Part shown: positions 13,982 through 22,470 of the stretch, one piece after another
How positions within the stretch are numbered: the first letter of the stretch is position 1
How the letters are laid out: every line of letters begins with the position of its first letter
Assembly (NCBI GenBank): GCA_910578565.1
Contig: CAJTQF010000006.1
Span: forward strand, 18,240 to 82,239
Length of the DNA stretch: 64,000 bases
DNA from: an uncultured Christensenella sp.
Lineage (GTDB): Bacteria; Bacillota; Clostridia; Christensenellales; Borkfalkiaceae
Direction of reading: 5' to 3'
Made by a program: the position numbers and the translations under genes
The notes under the pieces: generated by a model
Database searches by the model: none
What the model was told of the DNA's origin: nothing
What the model saw: the letters and a program-made list of their open reading frames with translations, nothing else

Positions 13982-14737
13982 ATGGTAAATAACGTTCAGA
14001 ATCCTTCTGTTTGTGTGTTTGACAGCGGTATAGGCGGCATAAGTCTTTTATTTGAATGTGTGCGCAGATTACCGCGCGTTGATTTTACTTACTTTGCAGA
14101 TAACTATCGCGTGCCTTACGGAAATCTTCCGCGCGCCGAACTTATAAAGCGCATTGATGAAATTTTTGAAGAAATTTCAAAATCAAATCCTTCTGCGGCC
14201 GTGTTGGCTTGCAATACGGCAACTGCGCAAAGTATTGATTTTTTGCGAAATAAATATGATTTTCCCATATTGGGAATACAGCCGGCAATAAAACCTGCGG
14301 TTGAATCCGGCGGTAAGTGCCTTGTGCTGGCAACACCGTCAACAGTAAAAAGCGAGTCGTTCAAAAATCTTTTAGAGAGATACGGTAACAGCAATACCTG
14401 TGTGGTTGCGTGCGATAAGTTGGCGCCCTACATAGAGCAAAACCTGTTGAATTTGTCTGCTACGGGCGTTGAAAATTTATTGCCGCAATGTAAGGCGGAT
14501 TCTGTTGTTTTAGGGTGCACGCACTATGTTTTAGCAAAAAAAATTATTCAATCTTTTTATGATTGCCCGGTATATGACGGAATTGTTGGGACGGCTGACC
14601 ACCTTAAAAATATTTTGGGGATTTGTGACCACAACGTTCAAAGAGCGCAGAAAATAGCCTTTTCAGGTGGCGATAGTTACAAAAATCGTAAAGTCTTTAA
14701 CTATATATTAATGCAAGAAGAGGTACTTAGTCCCTAA
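13982..14737 (+). CDS. murI: Glutamate racemase
   Basis: 251 residues. It makes D-glutamate for peptidoglycan. The two catalytic cysteines are in LACNTATAQS (near 76) and VLGCTHYVLA (near 180); the N-terminal VFDSGIGGISLL and YFADNYRVPYG are family signatures. No Shine-Dalgarno sequence precedes the ATG (AATAATACAGT), so initiation may be leaderless or weak. It stands directly upstream of mraZ, which has its own promoter, so it is an adjunct of the cell-wall cluster rather than part of its main transcript. Confidence 0.96.
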   Translation: MVNNVQNPSVCVFDSGIGGISLLFECVRRLPRVDFTYFADNYRVPYGNLPRAELIKRIDEIFEEISKSNPSAAVLACNTATAQSIDFLRNKYDFPILGIQPAIKPAVESGGKCLVLATPSTVKSESFKNLLERYGNSNTCVVACDKLAPYIEQNLLNLSATGVENLLPQCKADSVVLGCTHYVLAKKIIQSFYDCPVYDGIVGTADHLKNILGICDHNVQRAQKIAFSGGDSYKNRKVFNYILMQEEVLSP

Positions 14738-14787
14738 AAATCCATTTTTTTATAATAAAAAATTAAAAAATTCCAATAATTTTACTC

Positions 14788-14817
14788 AAAGTGGTTGACA
14801 GTGGTCATTTAGTGTGT
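14788..14817 (+). promoter_or_regulatory. Three tandem MraZ-type boxes, 10-bp period
   Basis: AAAGTGGTTG, ACAGTGGTCA and TTTAGTGTGT follow one another with an exact 10-bp step (shared core AGTG). They cover the -35 box and spacer of the mraZ promoter. MraZ proteins are known to bind such head-to-tail repeats, for example AAAGTG(T/G) in Mycoplasma, and to repress their own operon. Confidence 0.65.
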
Positions 14818-14823
14818 TATTAT
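14795..14823 (+). promoter_or_regulatory. mraZ (dcw cluster) promoter
   Basis: Consensus TTGACA (14795-14800), 17-bp spacer, TATTAT (14818-14823); mraZ starts at 14853 after AAAAGGG. Confidence 0.9.
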
Positions 14824-14852
14824 GATTACACCGTTACAAAAGGGCAAAGTGT

Positions 14853-15281
14853 ATGTTTTTTCTTACAGGCGAATATGATCATCAGATCGACGCGAAAAAC
14901 AGAATAAGAATTCCGTCAAAGCTCAAAGGAAATGAAGACAGGCTTTATTTTTCCAAGGGTACAAACGGTTGCATATTTGTTTTTTATGACGCGGCAATTA
15001 AGGAAAAACTTGAAAAACTTGAAACGGATATTAAAATCAGCGACGTTGAAAAACAAAAGGGATTGCGTGCCTTCACAAAATCTTTGAAGCTGGTTGAAAT
15101 GGATCCGCAGGGCAGATTAGTGATTCCGCCCGAACTTATAAATTACGGCAAAATCAGGAAAGACATAAAAATCTGCGGAACAGGTTCGAGAATCGAAATT
15201 TGGTCCAAAGAAGTTTATGACGAGTATTTTGCAGGCGTTGACGAGAATTTTGACGATAACTTCAGCGTCCTTGACATATAA
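14853..15281 (+). CDS. mraZ: Division/cell-wall cluster regulator MraZ
   Basis: 142 residues, two SpoVT/AbrB-like halves: FFLTGEYDHQIDAKNRIRIPSKLK and KLVEMDPQGRLVIPPELINYGKI, both with the conserved D-x-(K/Q)-x-R-(I/L)-x-(I/L)-P pattern. MraZ forms a ring that binds tandem repeats upstream of its own gene and tunes the dcw cluster; such repeats are seen here at 14788-14817. Its stop overlaps the rsmH start (TAATG), as is usual for this pair. Confidence 0.97.
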   Translation: MFFLTGEYDHQIDAKNRIRIPSKLKGNEDRLYFSKGTNGCIFVFYDAAIKEKLEKLETDIKISDVEKQKGLRAFTKSLKLVEMDPQGRLVIPPELINYGKIRKDIKICGTGSRIEIWSKEVYDEYFAGVDENFDDNFSVLDI

Positions 15282-16222
15282 TGAAAAGTTTTGAACATAT
15301 ACCCGTAATGAAAGAGCAGTGTATAGACGGCTTGAACATAAAAAAGGGCGGTGTATATTTTGACGGCACGGTGGGCGGCGCAGGACATTCATACGAAATT
15401 TTGAAACTTTGTACGCCCGGCGGCAGATTAATTGCGACAGATTTGGACGATGATGCGATTGCGGCGGCAAATCAAAGACTTGCTCCTTTTGCGGGGTCGT
15501 TCGACATTTATAAATCTGACTATAAGAATTACGTCGATGTTTTGAAGCTGGCAAAGGTTGACGAACTGGACGGCGTAATACTTGATTTCGGCGTTTCAAG
15601 CTATCAGCTTGATAATGCGGAAAGGGGATTTTCGTATATGAAACCCCAAGCTCCTTTGGATATGAGAATGGACAGGACGTCTGATCTCACAGCCGAAAAA
15701 ATTGTAAACAGCTACTCGCAGAAAGATTTAACAAAAATTTTGAGAGAGTACGGCGAAGAAAGATTTGCATCTGAAATTGCCGCAAACATCGTTAAGGTCA
15801 GAACCCGAAAAAATATAGCGACCTGCGGTGAATTGGCGAAAATTATCGAAGACAGCATACCTGCGAAATTCAAGCAGAACGGACCTTGCGCACGTAAGAG
15901 TTTTCAGGCAATAAGAATAGCCGTGAACGGCGAACTCGAAGGTTTGTATGATTGCGTTCTGGGGCTTACGAGAAGGCTTAAAAAGGGCGGAAGAATTGCG
16001 GTTTTAACTTTCCATTCGCTTGAGGACAGAATAGTCAAGCAGGCGTTCAGAATGTTGGAATGCGATTGTATTTGCGATAAGAGCTTGCCTGTGTGCGTAT
16101 GCGGCAAAAAGAAAGAAATTGAAATAATAACGAAAAAGCCTATGACGGCTAGCGAAGAAGAGATGCGTGTAAATTCGCGCTCTAAGTGCGCTAAACTGAG
16201 AATAGCTGAAAAAATAATTTAA
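15281..16222 (+). CDS. rsmH: 16S rRNA (cytosine-1402-N4)-methyltransferase
   Basis: 313 residues, typical length (also called mraW). It methylates N4 of C1402 in the P site of 16S rRNA using SAM. Motifs: HIPVMKEQCIDGL, DGTVGGAGHS (SAM site), DLDDDAI, ILDFGVSSYQLDNAERGFS, PLDMRMD and LTFHSLEDRIVKQAF. The start codon overlaps the mraZ stop by one base, giving translational coupling. Second gene of the dcw operon. Confidence 0.97.
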   Translation: MKSFEHIPVMKEQCIDGLNIKKGGVYFDGTVGGAGHSYEILKLCTPGGRLIATDLDDDAIAAANQRLAPFAGSFDIYKSDYKNYVDVLKLAKVDELDGVILDFGVSSYQLDNAERGFSYMKPQAPLDMRMDRTSDLTAEKIVNSYSQKDLTKILREYGEERFASEIAANIVKVRTRKNIATCGELAKIIEDSIPAKFKQNGPCARKSFQAIRIAVNGELEGLYDCVLGLTRRLKKGGRIAVLTFHSLEDRIVKQAFRMLECDCICDKSLPVCVCGKKKEIEIITKKPMTASEEEMRVNSRSKCAKLRIAEKII

Positions 16223-16246
16223 AATAAATGCGATAAGGAGAAGGAA

Positions 16247-16954
16247 ATGGCAGTCGCACCGGTTTTAGAAAGAAAAATCAATTTTGAAAGAGAAAGCGAA
16301 TACGAAGAAGATATGCGCGTTTCGGTTATGACCGACGACGAGCGTCATAATTCAAAGATAAGCGCAAACTATGCGAAACTTATCAATCCTTCGTGTACGC
16401 TTAACGATATAATCGAAAAAAACAGCGAAAGCGTTGCGCCCAAGCAGGAGCTTGATTTTACTCCCGCGCGAGTACATGCCCAGAAGCCTTATCTTGTTGA
16501 AAACGCGCGTGCAGACGCGGAAATTTTCCGTGCAGATAGCGCCGTGAACAGAAGGCTGACAAATAAACCCGTCGTCGAAGACGTTGCCGACGAAGAAGAG
16601 AACGAGGATCTCCGTCCCACGTCTACAACGATACAGTACAAGACTATGGGCGTTAAAAAGGGCGAAGAGATAGGTAAAATAGAAAATACCGGCTCTACAA
16701 AAAAAGTCCTTTCCAGAAAGAACAAAATTATAATCGCGGCTATTATAAGCGTAGTTGTTGCGTTGTTTGTACTTATAATTGTTAACTCGGCAATTATTTC
16801 AAGCGTCAGTAATGATTTGAACTCGCTTCAGTCTTCGCTTGCAACCGCAACCGAAACATACAATTCGTTAAGCGGTGATATGAATGATTACATTGCAAAC
16901 TTTTCCGAAACGTTGACCGAGTTTGCGCAAAACAACGGTATGATTCTCAAATAA
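16247..16954 (+). CDS. FtsL-like division protein with long cytoplasmic N-terminus
   Basis: 235 residues after an AAGGAGAAGGAA ribosome site. Residues 1-160 are hydrophilic and acidic with no recognised domain; one membrane segment (IIIAAIISVVVALFVLIIVNSAII) follows, then about 50 residues of coiled-coil-like sequence (NDLNSLQSSLATATETYNSLS). Position between rsmH and ftsI plus the TM-coiled-coil layout identify an FtsL-type septal protein, which works with FtsQ/DivIB to activate FtsWI. Usual FtsL proteins are about 100-120 residues, so the cytoplasmic extension is unusual. Sequence similarity to FtsL is too weak to be certain. Confidence 0.65.
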   Translation: MAVAPVLERKINFERESEYEEDMRVSVMTDDERHNSKISANYAKLINPSCTLNDIIEKNSESVAPKQELDFTPARVHAQKPYLVENARADAEIFRADSAVNRRLTNKPVVEDVADEEENEDLRPTSTTIQYKTMGVKKGEEIGKIENTGSTKKVLSRKNKIIIAAIISVVVALFVLIIVNSAIISSVSNDLNSLQSSLATATETYNSLSGDMNDYIANFSETLTEFAQNNGMILK

Positions 16955-16967
16955 GGAGATTGTAACA

Positions 16968-18713
16968 ATTAAAAAAATATTTAAATCGGGATTTTCAATT
17001 ACGGTTTTACAAAAGAGGTTATTGTCAATGGGATTGGCAATAGCCTTTATTTTTTGCATAATTTTAGGCAGGTTGTTTTATGTGCAGGTTGTCTGGGGCA
17101 AGGAACTTACCCAAAAAGCAACCGATCAGTGGAACAGGGAAATTCCCGTTATAGCAAGCCGCGGTGTTATCAGTGACAGAAACGGTGAAATTCTTGCGGG
17201 TAATAAAACGTCTTACAGCGTATTTTTGCGCCCTAATGCCGTTGAAAACGCGGAATATACCGCAACGGTTTTAAGCGGTTTGTTTGAGCTTGATCCGCAA
17301 GTTGTCCTTGAAAAAATTAAAAGCGGGAAGGTTTCAGAAATAACTTTGGCAAGACAGGTTTCCAAGGAGAGCGTTGAAAAACTTGTGCCCTATGATTTAC
17401 CGGGCGTTTACTATTCCCGTGACAATACAAGACAGTATACTTACAATGAAGCGCTTTGTCAGGTGCTGGGTTTTACGGCAAACGACGGCACGGGGCTTTC
17501 GGGCGTTGAAAAATATTATAATGAAATTTTAAGCGGTACCAACGGTGAGATAATGTATTCTACCGATATAGTCGGTATTGAAACGGAAAAATCCGTTGTA
17601 ATTTACAGCGAAGCAAAGGACGGAGATGAGTTAAGGCTTACAATAGATATAGACATTCAGCTTGCCGTAGAAGAGGCCTTAAAACGGACGTACGTTTCAA
17701 GTAATGCAAAAGCCGCGTCTTGCGTGGTTTTGAATCCGCAGAATTTTGAAATACTTGCTATGGCAAATTTCCCTTCGTACGATTTAAATAACGTGCCGCG
17801 GGACGATAAGGATACTTTAAACGCACAGTCAAGAAACAGTGTAGTCTGCGATATTTACGAGCCCGGTTCAACTTTTAAAGTGGTTACCGCTGCGGCAAAT
17901 ATAGAAGAGTATTTGAAGGGCAATAAAAAGGCTTTTTCAAACTCCTACATATTCAATTCGAGCAGGACAAGAACGGTAGACGGCACTAAAATCAAATGTT
18001 GGTCGGACCATTCGAACGGTAAACATTCAAACCAGACTCTTGCGGAAGCGTTGAATAACAGTTGTAACCCTTGCTTTACTGACATGGCTTTATCTCTCGG
18101 TACGGAGACTTTTTACAATTACCTTACTTCGTTTGGTTTCGGTAACGTAACGGGGCTTGATTTTAACGGAGAAGCTCTCGGAATGTTGGTTCCGCAGTCG
18201 CTTGTAAGGGACTGCGATCTGGCGCGAATCGGTTTCGGACAGACGGTAGCGGTAACGGGAATACAGCTTGCCTGTGCGGTTGCCGCGTCCGTAAACGGCG
18301 GATATTATTATCTGCCAAGGCTTTTAAAATCGGTTATAACTTCCGGCGGGAAAGCGGAAAGTAACAAACCGGTTGTTTTGAACAGACCTATAAGCTCCGA
18401 AGCGTCGTCGATACTGGCGTCAATGCTTGAAGGCGTTGTTTCGGAAGGCAGTGGTTCGAAAGCGTATATCGAAGGTTACAGAGTAGGCGGCAAAACAGGC
18501 ACGGCGCAAAAATACGAAAACGGTCACGTTGCCGTAGGTAAGTACGTTTCGTCGTTCTGCGGCTTTTTCCCTGCGGACAATCCGCAATATCTTGCGCTTA
18601 TTATTGTTGACGAACCCGAAGGGGTATACTACGGCAGTACGGTTGCCGCGCCTGTCGCAAAAGAAATTTTCAGCGATATTATCGGTATAAAAAACATTCA
18701 GCCTTACGCATAA
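16968..18713 (+). CDS. ftsI: Class B penicillin-binding protein (FtsI/SpoVD type)
   Basis: Septal peptidoglycan transpeptidase. N-terminal membrane anchor (LAIAFIFCIILGRLFYVQVV), dimerisation domain with ASRGVISDRNGEILA, and transpeptidase domain with S-T-F-K (PGSTFKVVTAAA), S-C-N (LNNSCNP) and K-T-G (GGKTGTAQK). No PASTA domain, so FtsI fits better than SpoVD. The start is uncertain: AAGGAG at 16953-16958 is 9 bases before an ATT at 16968, giving KKIFKSGFSITVLQKRLLSMG before the anchor (581 residues, the usual basic N-terminus). Alternatives are TTG 17022 and ATG 17028, the latter preceded by GAGG. Follows the FtsL-like gene, as usual in dcw clusters. Confidence 0.93.
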   Translation: MKKIFKSGFSITVLQKRLLSMGLAIAFIFCIILGRLFYVQVVWGKELTQKATDQWNREIPVIASRGVISDRNGEILAGNKTSYSVFLRPNAVENAEYTATVLSGLFELDPQVVLEKIKSGKVSEITLARQVSKESVEKLVPYDLPGVYYSRDNTRQYTYNEALCQVLGFTANDGTGLSGVEKYYNEILSGTNGEIMYSTDIVGIETEKSVVIYSEAKDGDELRLTIDIDIQLAVEEALKRTYVSSNAKAASCVVLNPQNFEILAMANFPSYDLNNVPRDDKDTLNAQSRNSVVCDIYEPGSTFKVVTAAANIEEYLKGNKKAFSNSYIFNSSRTRTVDGTKIKCWSDHSNGKHSNQTLAEALNNSCNPCFTDMALSLGTETFYNYLTSFGFGNVTGLDFNGEALGMLVPQSLVRDCDLARIGFGQTVAVTGIQLACAVAASVNGGYYYLPRLLKSVITSGGKAESNKPVVLNRPISSEASSILASMLEGVVSEGSGSKAYIEGYRVGGKTGTAQKYENGHVAVGKYVSSFCGFFPADNPQYLALIIVDEPEGVYYGSTVAAPVAKEIFSDIIGIKNIQPYA

Positions 18714-18724
18714 CGGAGGAAAAT

Positions 18725-20161
18725 ATGAATCTTTTACAACTTTTACAAACGGTCGGATACAAAGAAATTTTCGGTAACGCCGACGTGGAAATTTCAGGGT
18801 TGTGTGCGGATAGTCGCAAAGTTACCGACGGCGACCTGTTTTTTTGTTATGCCGGCGGACAAAATGATTCTCATCTGTTCATAGACGAAGCGGTTAAAGC
18901 GGGGGCAGCCGCAGTGGTGTGCGAGCGCAAATTGAATTGCAAAATTCCGCAGATTATCGTGGGCGACGGCAGGGGTGCGGTTGCCTTATTTGCCCGCGCT
19001 TTTTACGGCTATGCCGATAAAAAACTTAAAATCGTGGCAATCACCGGAACTAACGGCAAAACGACTACTACATATATGCTTGAAAGCATTTTTAAAGCGG
19101 CGGGCAAAAGTTGCGGCGTTATAGGTACGTTGGGCATAAGTTATGCCGATAAATTTGTCGCGCCGGAGCTGACGACTCCCGACCCTGTGTTTTTACACGG
19201 GATATTTGCGGATATGGTGCGCTGTGGCGTACAGTTCGTTTTTATGGAAGTTTCGGCACACGCCATATATTTTGATAAAATAAGCGGGTTAAATTTCGAA
19301 GTGGGCATCTTTACCAACTGTACTCAGGACCATCTTGATTTTTTCGGGAATATGCGCGATTATGCAGAGTGTAAACATAAACTGTTTGCCGATAAAAAAT
19401 GTAAATATTCGGTTGTCAATTCGGACGACGGTTTGGGGCAAAAATTGTTGTTGGAACTTGACGACTGTATAAGTTACGGTTTGCAAAATCCTGCCGACGT
19501 TTTTGCCGTGGATATAGTGGAACGCATTGACGGGACAACTTTTGTTATAAATCTTTTTGACGAGTTGTATGAAATTAATCTCAATATTCCCGCGCGACAC
19601 AATGTTTATAACGCTATGGCGGCGGCAATGTGTGCAAAACTTCTCGGGATAAAAACGGAGTACGTTGCAAACGGTTTAAGCAATCTCAAAAAGGTGGCGG
19701 GCAGGCTCGAACACGTAGCTAAGTATAACGGCGCCGATATTTTTGTGGATTTTGCTCATACGCCGGACGGATTGGAAAAATCTTTGCAAGCATTAAAAAA
19801 ACTGTGTGAAGGCAGAATGTATTGCCTGTTCGGGTGCGGCGGCAACAGGGACAGTTCAAAACGTCCTTTAATGGGTAAAATTGCGGCGAAATACGCAGAT
19901 TTTTGCATTATTACGTCTGACAATCCGCGATTCGAAGACCCTTACGACATTATAACGCAGATAGAAGAAGGTATAAAACCTACGGGTAAATCTTACGTAA
20001 CTGTCACCGAAAGAGAGACCGCCACAGAGTACGCCATTAAACTCTTGGAAAAGGGCGATATCCTTCTCGTTGCGGGGAAGGGTGGTGAATACTATCAGGA
20101 AATTATGGGAATAAAACATAGCTATAACGACAATACGGTTATTAAAAAAATTATCGGTTGA
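18725..20161 (+). CDS. murE: UDP-MurNAc-L-Ala-D-Glu--meso-diaminopimelate ligase
   Basis: 478 residues, Mur ligase; it adds the third stem-peptide residue in the cytoplasm. N-terminal SGLCADSRKVTDGDLFFC, ATP site ITGTNGKTTTTYML (near 105-118), TTPDP, and C-terminal FGCGGNRDSSKRPLMG. The DNPRFEDP motif near residue 400 is the signature of enzymes that add meso-diaminopimelate rather than lysine, so this organism should have DAP-type peptidoglycan. The ribosome site GGAGG lies just before the ATG. The next cluster position normally holds murF, which is missing; mraY follows after 4 bases. Confidence 0.97.
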   Translation: MNLLQLLQTVGYKEIFGNADVEISGLCADSRKVTDGDLFFCYAGGQNDSHLFIDEAVKAGAAAVVCERKLNCKIPQIIVGDGRGAVALFARAFYGYADKKLKIVAITGTNGKTTTTYMLESIFKAAGKSCGVIGTLGISYADKFVAPELTTPDPVFLHGIFADMVRCGVQFVFMEVSAHAIYFDKISGLNFEVGIFTNCTQDHLDFFGNMRDYAECKHKLFADKKCKYSVVNSDDGLGQKLLLELDDCISYGLQNPADVFAVDIVERIDGTTFVINLFDELYEINLNIPARHNVYNAMAAAMCAKLLGIKTEYVANGLSNLKKVAGRLEHVAKYNGADIFVDFAHTPDGLEKSLQALKKLCEGRMYCLFGCGGNRDSSKRPLMGKIAAKYADFCIITSDNPRFEDPYDIITQIEEGIKPTGKSYVTVTERETATEYAIKLLEKGDILLVAGKGGEYYQEIMGIKHSYNDNTVIKKIIG

Positions 20162-20165
20162 ATTA

Positions 20166-21110
20166 ATGAAACTTTATATTTGGGGAATGTTGGCGGCGTT
20201 TTTGGCGTCGCTTACGCTGATGATGATTATACTGCCGATATTGAAAAGGCTTAAAGCCGGGCAGTATATCCTTGGATACGTTAAAGAACATAAAAATAAA
20301 AGCGGTACGCCGACAATGGGCGGACTTGCTTTTATTGTTGCTATTATAGTTGTCGGATTTTGTTTTTTCGGGTTTAAAGACATCAGGGTAAATTTGACTT
20401 TGTCTGTAACGGCGGGGTTTACAGTCGTAGGTTTTTTGGATGATTTTTTAAAGATTTACCGTAAGGACAACGGCGGGTTAAAGCCTTATCAGAAAATTAT
20501 TTTTCAGGTGGCGATTGCAACGGTTGCCGCAGTGTTCTGCTATTTAAATGATTTGTGTTATGTTTATCTTCCTTTTGCAGGCGGCAAATCGGTGTTTTTG
20601 GGCTGGGGAATAATTCCGCTTGTAATTTTGATTTTTACCGCTACGGTAAATTGCGTAAACCTTACGGACGGGCTTGACGGATTGGCGGGAGGAACGTCAA
20701 CGGCTTATCTTTTTATAATGGGGCTAATATTGATCGTTCAGTCGGACAAGTCGTCTCTCTTATGCTTTATCTCCGTTGGCGCGATTGCAGCGTTTTTGCT
20801 GTTTAATGCAAACCGAGCTTCGGTATTTATGGGCGACACGGGTTCGTTGGCTCTCGGCGGATTTATCTCGTGCATTTCCGTATTTTCGGGAAATTCTCTT
20901 TATATTCCGCTGCTCGGAATAATGTTCGTGGTTTCAGGAATATCGGTAATAGTACAGGTAATATATTATAAACGGACAAGGCGTCGAGTGTTTTTAATGG
21001 CACCCCTGCATCATCACTTTCAGATGAAGGGATATACAGAGTGTAAAATTACTTACGCTTACGTATTGATTACCGCTCTTGTCGGAATATTATCATTATT
21101 ATTTGTGTGA
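20166..21110 (+). CDS. mraY: Phospho-MurNAc-pentapeptide transferase
   Basis: 314 residues, integral membrane enzyme with about ten hydrophobic segments; it transfers phospho-MurNAc-pentapeptide to undecaprenyl phosphate (lipid I). Diagnostic motifs: GTPTMGGLAF, VGFLDDFLKI (catalytic DD), NLTDGLDGLAGG, FMGDTGSLALGG and MAPLHHHFQ. The start is 4 bases after murE with no obvious ribosome site, so it probably depends on re-initiation. The short N-terminus compared with E. coli MraY is usual for Bacillota. Confidence 0.97.
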   Translation: MKLYIWGMLAAFLASLTLMMIILPILKRLKAGQYILGYVKEHKNKSGTPTMGGLAFIVAIIVVGFCFFGFKDIRVNLTLSVTAGFTVVGFLDDFLKIYRKDNGGLKPYQKIIFQVAIATVAAVFCYLNDLCYVYLPFAGGKSVFLGWGIIPLVILIFTATVNCVNLTDGLDGLAGGTSTAYLFIMGLILIVQSDKSSLLCFISVGAIAAFLLFNANRASVFMGDTGSLALGGFISCISVFSGNSLYIPLLGIMFVVSGISVIVQVIYYKRTRRRVFLMAPLHHHFQMKGYTECKITYAYVLITALVGILSLLFV

Positions 21111-21117
21111 GGAACAA

Positions 21118-22470
21118 ATGTATTTCAAAAATCAAAAATTTATGGTAGCAGGAATGTCGAAGTCGGGGGAAAGCAGCGCGCGGTTTTTGCTCGACAGGGG
21201 GGCGGAAGTATTTGTTTACGACGACGTTATCAACGACAATATTATCGCCGTAATGAACGGTCTGGCAACGGACGGGGCGCATATAGTTACGGCTGAAACT
21301 TATGCCGACGCGATAGGCGCGTGTGATATTCTTGTTGTAAGTCCGGGGATTCCCATAGACAACCCTTTGCCCGTTGCGTTCAGAAAACAGGGTAAACCTA
21401 TTATAGGCGAAGAAGAATTGGGGGCGCTGTATCTCCGCGCGACATCTATAGCCGTAACGGGAACGAACGGCAAAACCACTACCGTCTCTATGATGAATTC
21501 GGTTTTGGAAAATGCGGGTAAAAATTCGGTAGCCTGCGGAAATATTGGCAATCCGCTTGTAGGTGTGGTTGAAAAACTGGATTTTGACGATTATGCGGTA
21601 ATTGAAATTTCGTCATTCCAGCTGGAGACTCTTTCAAGTCTTCGTCCACATATTGCGGTTATTACCAACATATCGGAAGACCATTTGAACCGCCATTACA
21701 ATATGGAAAATTACATATTTTTGAAAAACAAAATTCTCCGCAATCTGAGAGAGAGCGAGTACGCCGTTTTAAATTACGACGACGAGACGGTAAGGGGCTT
21801 TTCTCAGACCACTAAGGCGAAGGTGGTATATTTTTCAATAAAAGGACGCATTGACGGAGCTTATTATGAAAACGGCGCAATTTATTTCAACGGCGAAAAA
21901 TATTTTGACGTTGAAGATATGATGATAAGCGGTGAACACAATATAAAAAATGCGCTTGCCTGCGTTGCTTGCGCTCATATATTGGGACTTGACAAGTCAA
22001 AGGTTGCCGAAGCGCTTTGCGGGTTTAAAGGCATTAAGCACCGCATTGAACAGATACGCAAGGTAAACGGAGTAACTTATATTGACGATAGTAAGGGGAC
22101 CAATGTTGACGCGACTTTAAAGGCGGCGGCGGCAATGGGTGAACCTACCATAATTCTGCTCGGCGGTCAGGACAAAGGCTATGATTACGAACCTTTATTT
22201 GAATCTCTTAAAACCGGCAGAATTATTCATGCGGTTCTTTACGGCGAAAACAGATTTAAACTTTTGAATGCGGCTATAAAGTCGGGGTTCGTAAGTTTTT
22301 CGCTTTGCGCCGAATTTAACGCAGCTGTAAATCTTGCGCAGTTTATCGCGAAGTCTGGACAGACCGTTTTGTTAAGTCCCGCAAGTTCCAGCTTTGACAG
22401 TTTTGCGAATTATGAAGAACGCGGCGACGCTTTCAAAAAAATAGTGGACGGAATAAATGAAGTTTCATAA
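21118..22470 (+). CDS. murD: UDP-MurNAc-L-alanine--D-glutamate ligase
   Basis: 450 residues from the ATG at 21118, chosen because GAGGA is just upstream and MYFKNQKFMVAGMSKSGESSARFLL matches the family start; the longer frame from 21079 would overlap mraY. Mur ligase motifs: VSPGIPIDNP, ITGTNGKTTTVSMM, ISSFQLETL, NISEDHLNRH, YIDDSKGTNVDAT and LSPASSSFDSF. It adds D-Glu (made by MurI) to UDP-MurNAc-Ala. Overlaps ftsW by 14 bases. Confidence 0.97.
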   Translation: MYFKNQKFMVAGMSKSGESSARFLLDRGAEVFVYDDVINDNIIAVMNGLATDGAHIVTAETYADAIGACDILVVSPGIPIDNPLPVAFRKQGKPIIGEEELGALYLRATSIAVTGTNGKTTTVSMMNSVLENAGKNSVACGNIGNPLVGVVEKLDFDDYAVIEISSFQLETLSSLRPHIAVITNISEDHLNRHYNMENYIFLKNKILRNLRESEYAVLNYDDETVRGFSQTTKAKVVYFSIKGRIDGAYYENGAIYFNGEKYFDVEDMMISGEHNIKNALACVACAHILGLDKSKVAEALCGFKGIKHRIEQIRKVNGVTYIDDSKGTNVDATLKAAAAMGEPTIILLGGQDKGYDYEPLFESLKTGRIIHAVLYGENRFKLLNAAIKSGFVSFSLCAEFNAAVNLAQFIAKSGQTVLLSPASSSFDSFANYEERGDAFKKIVDGINEVS

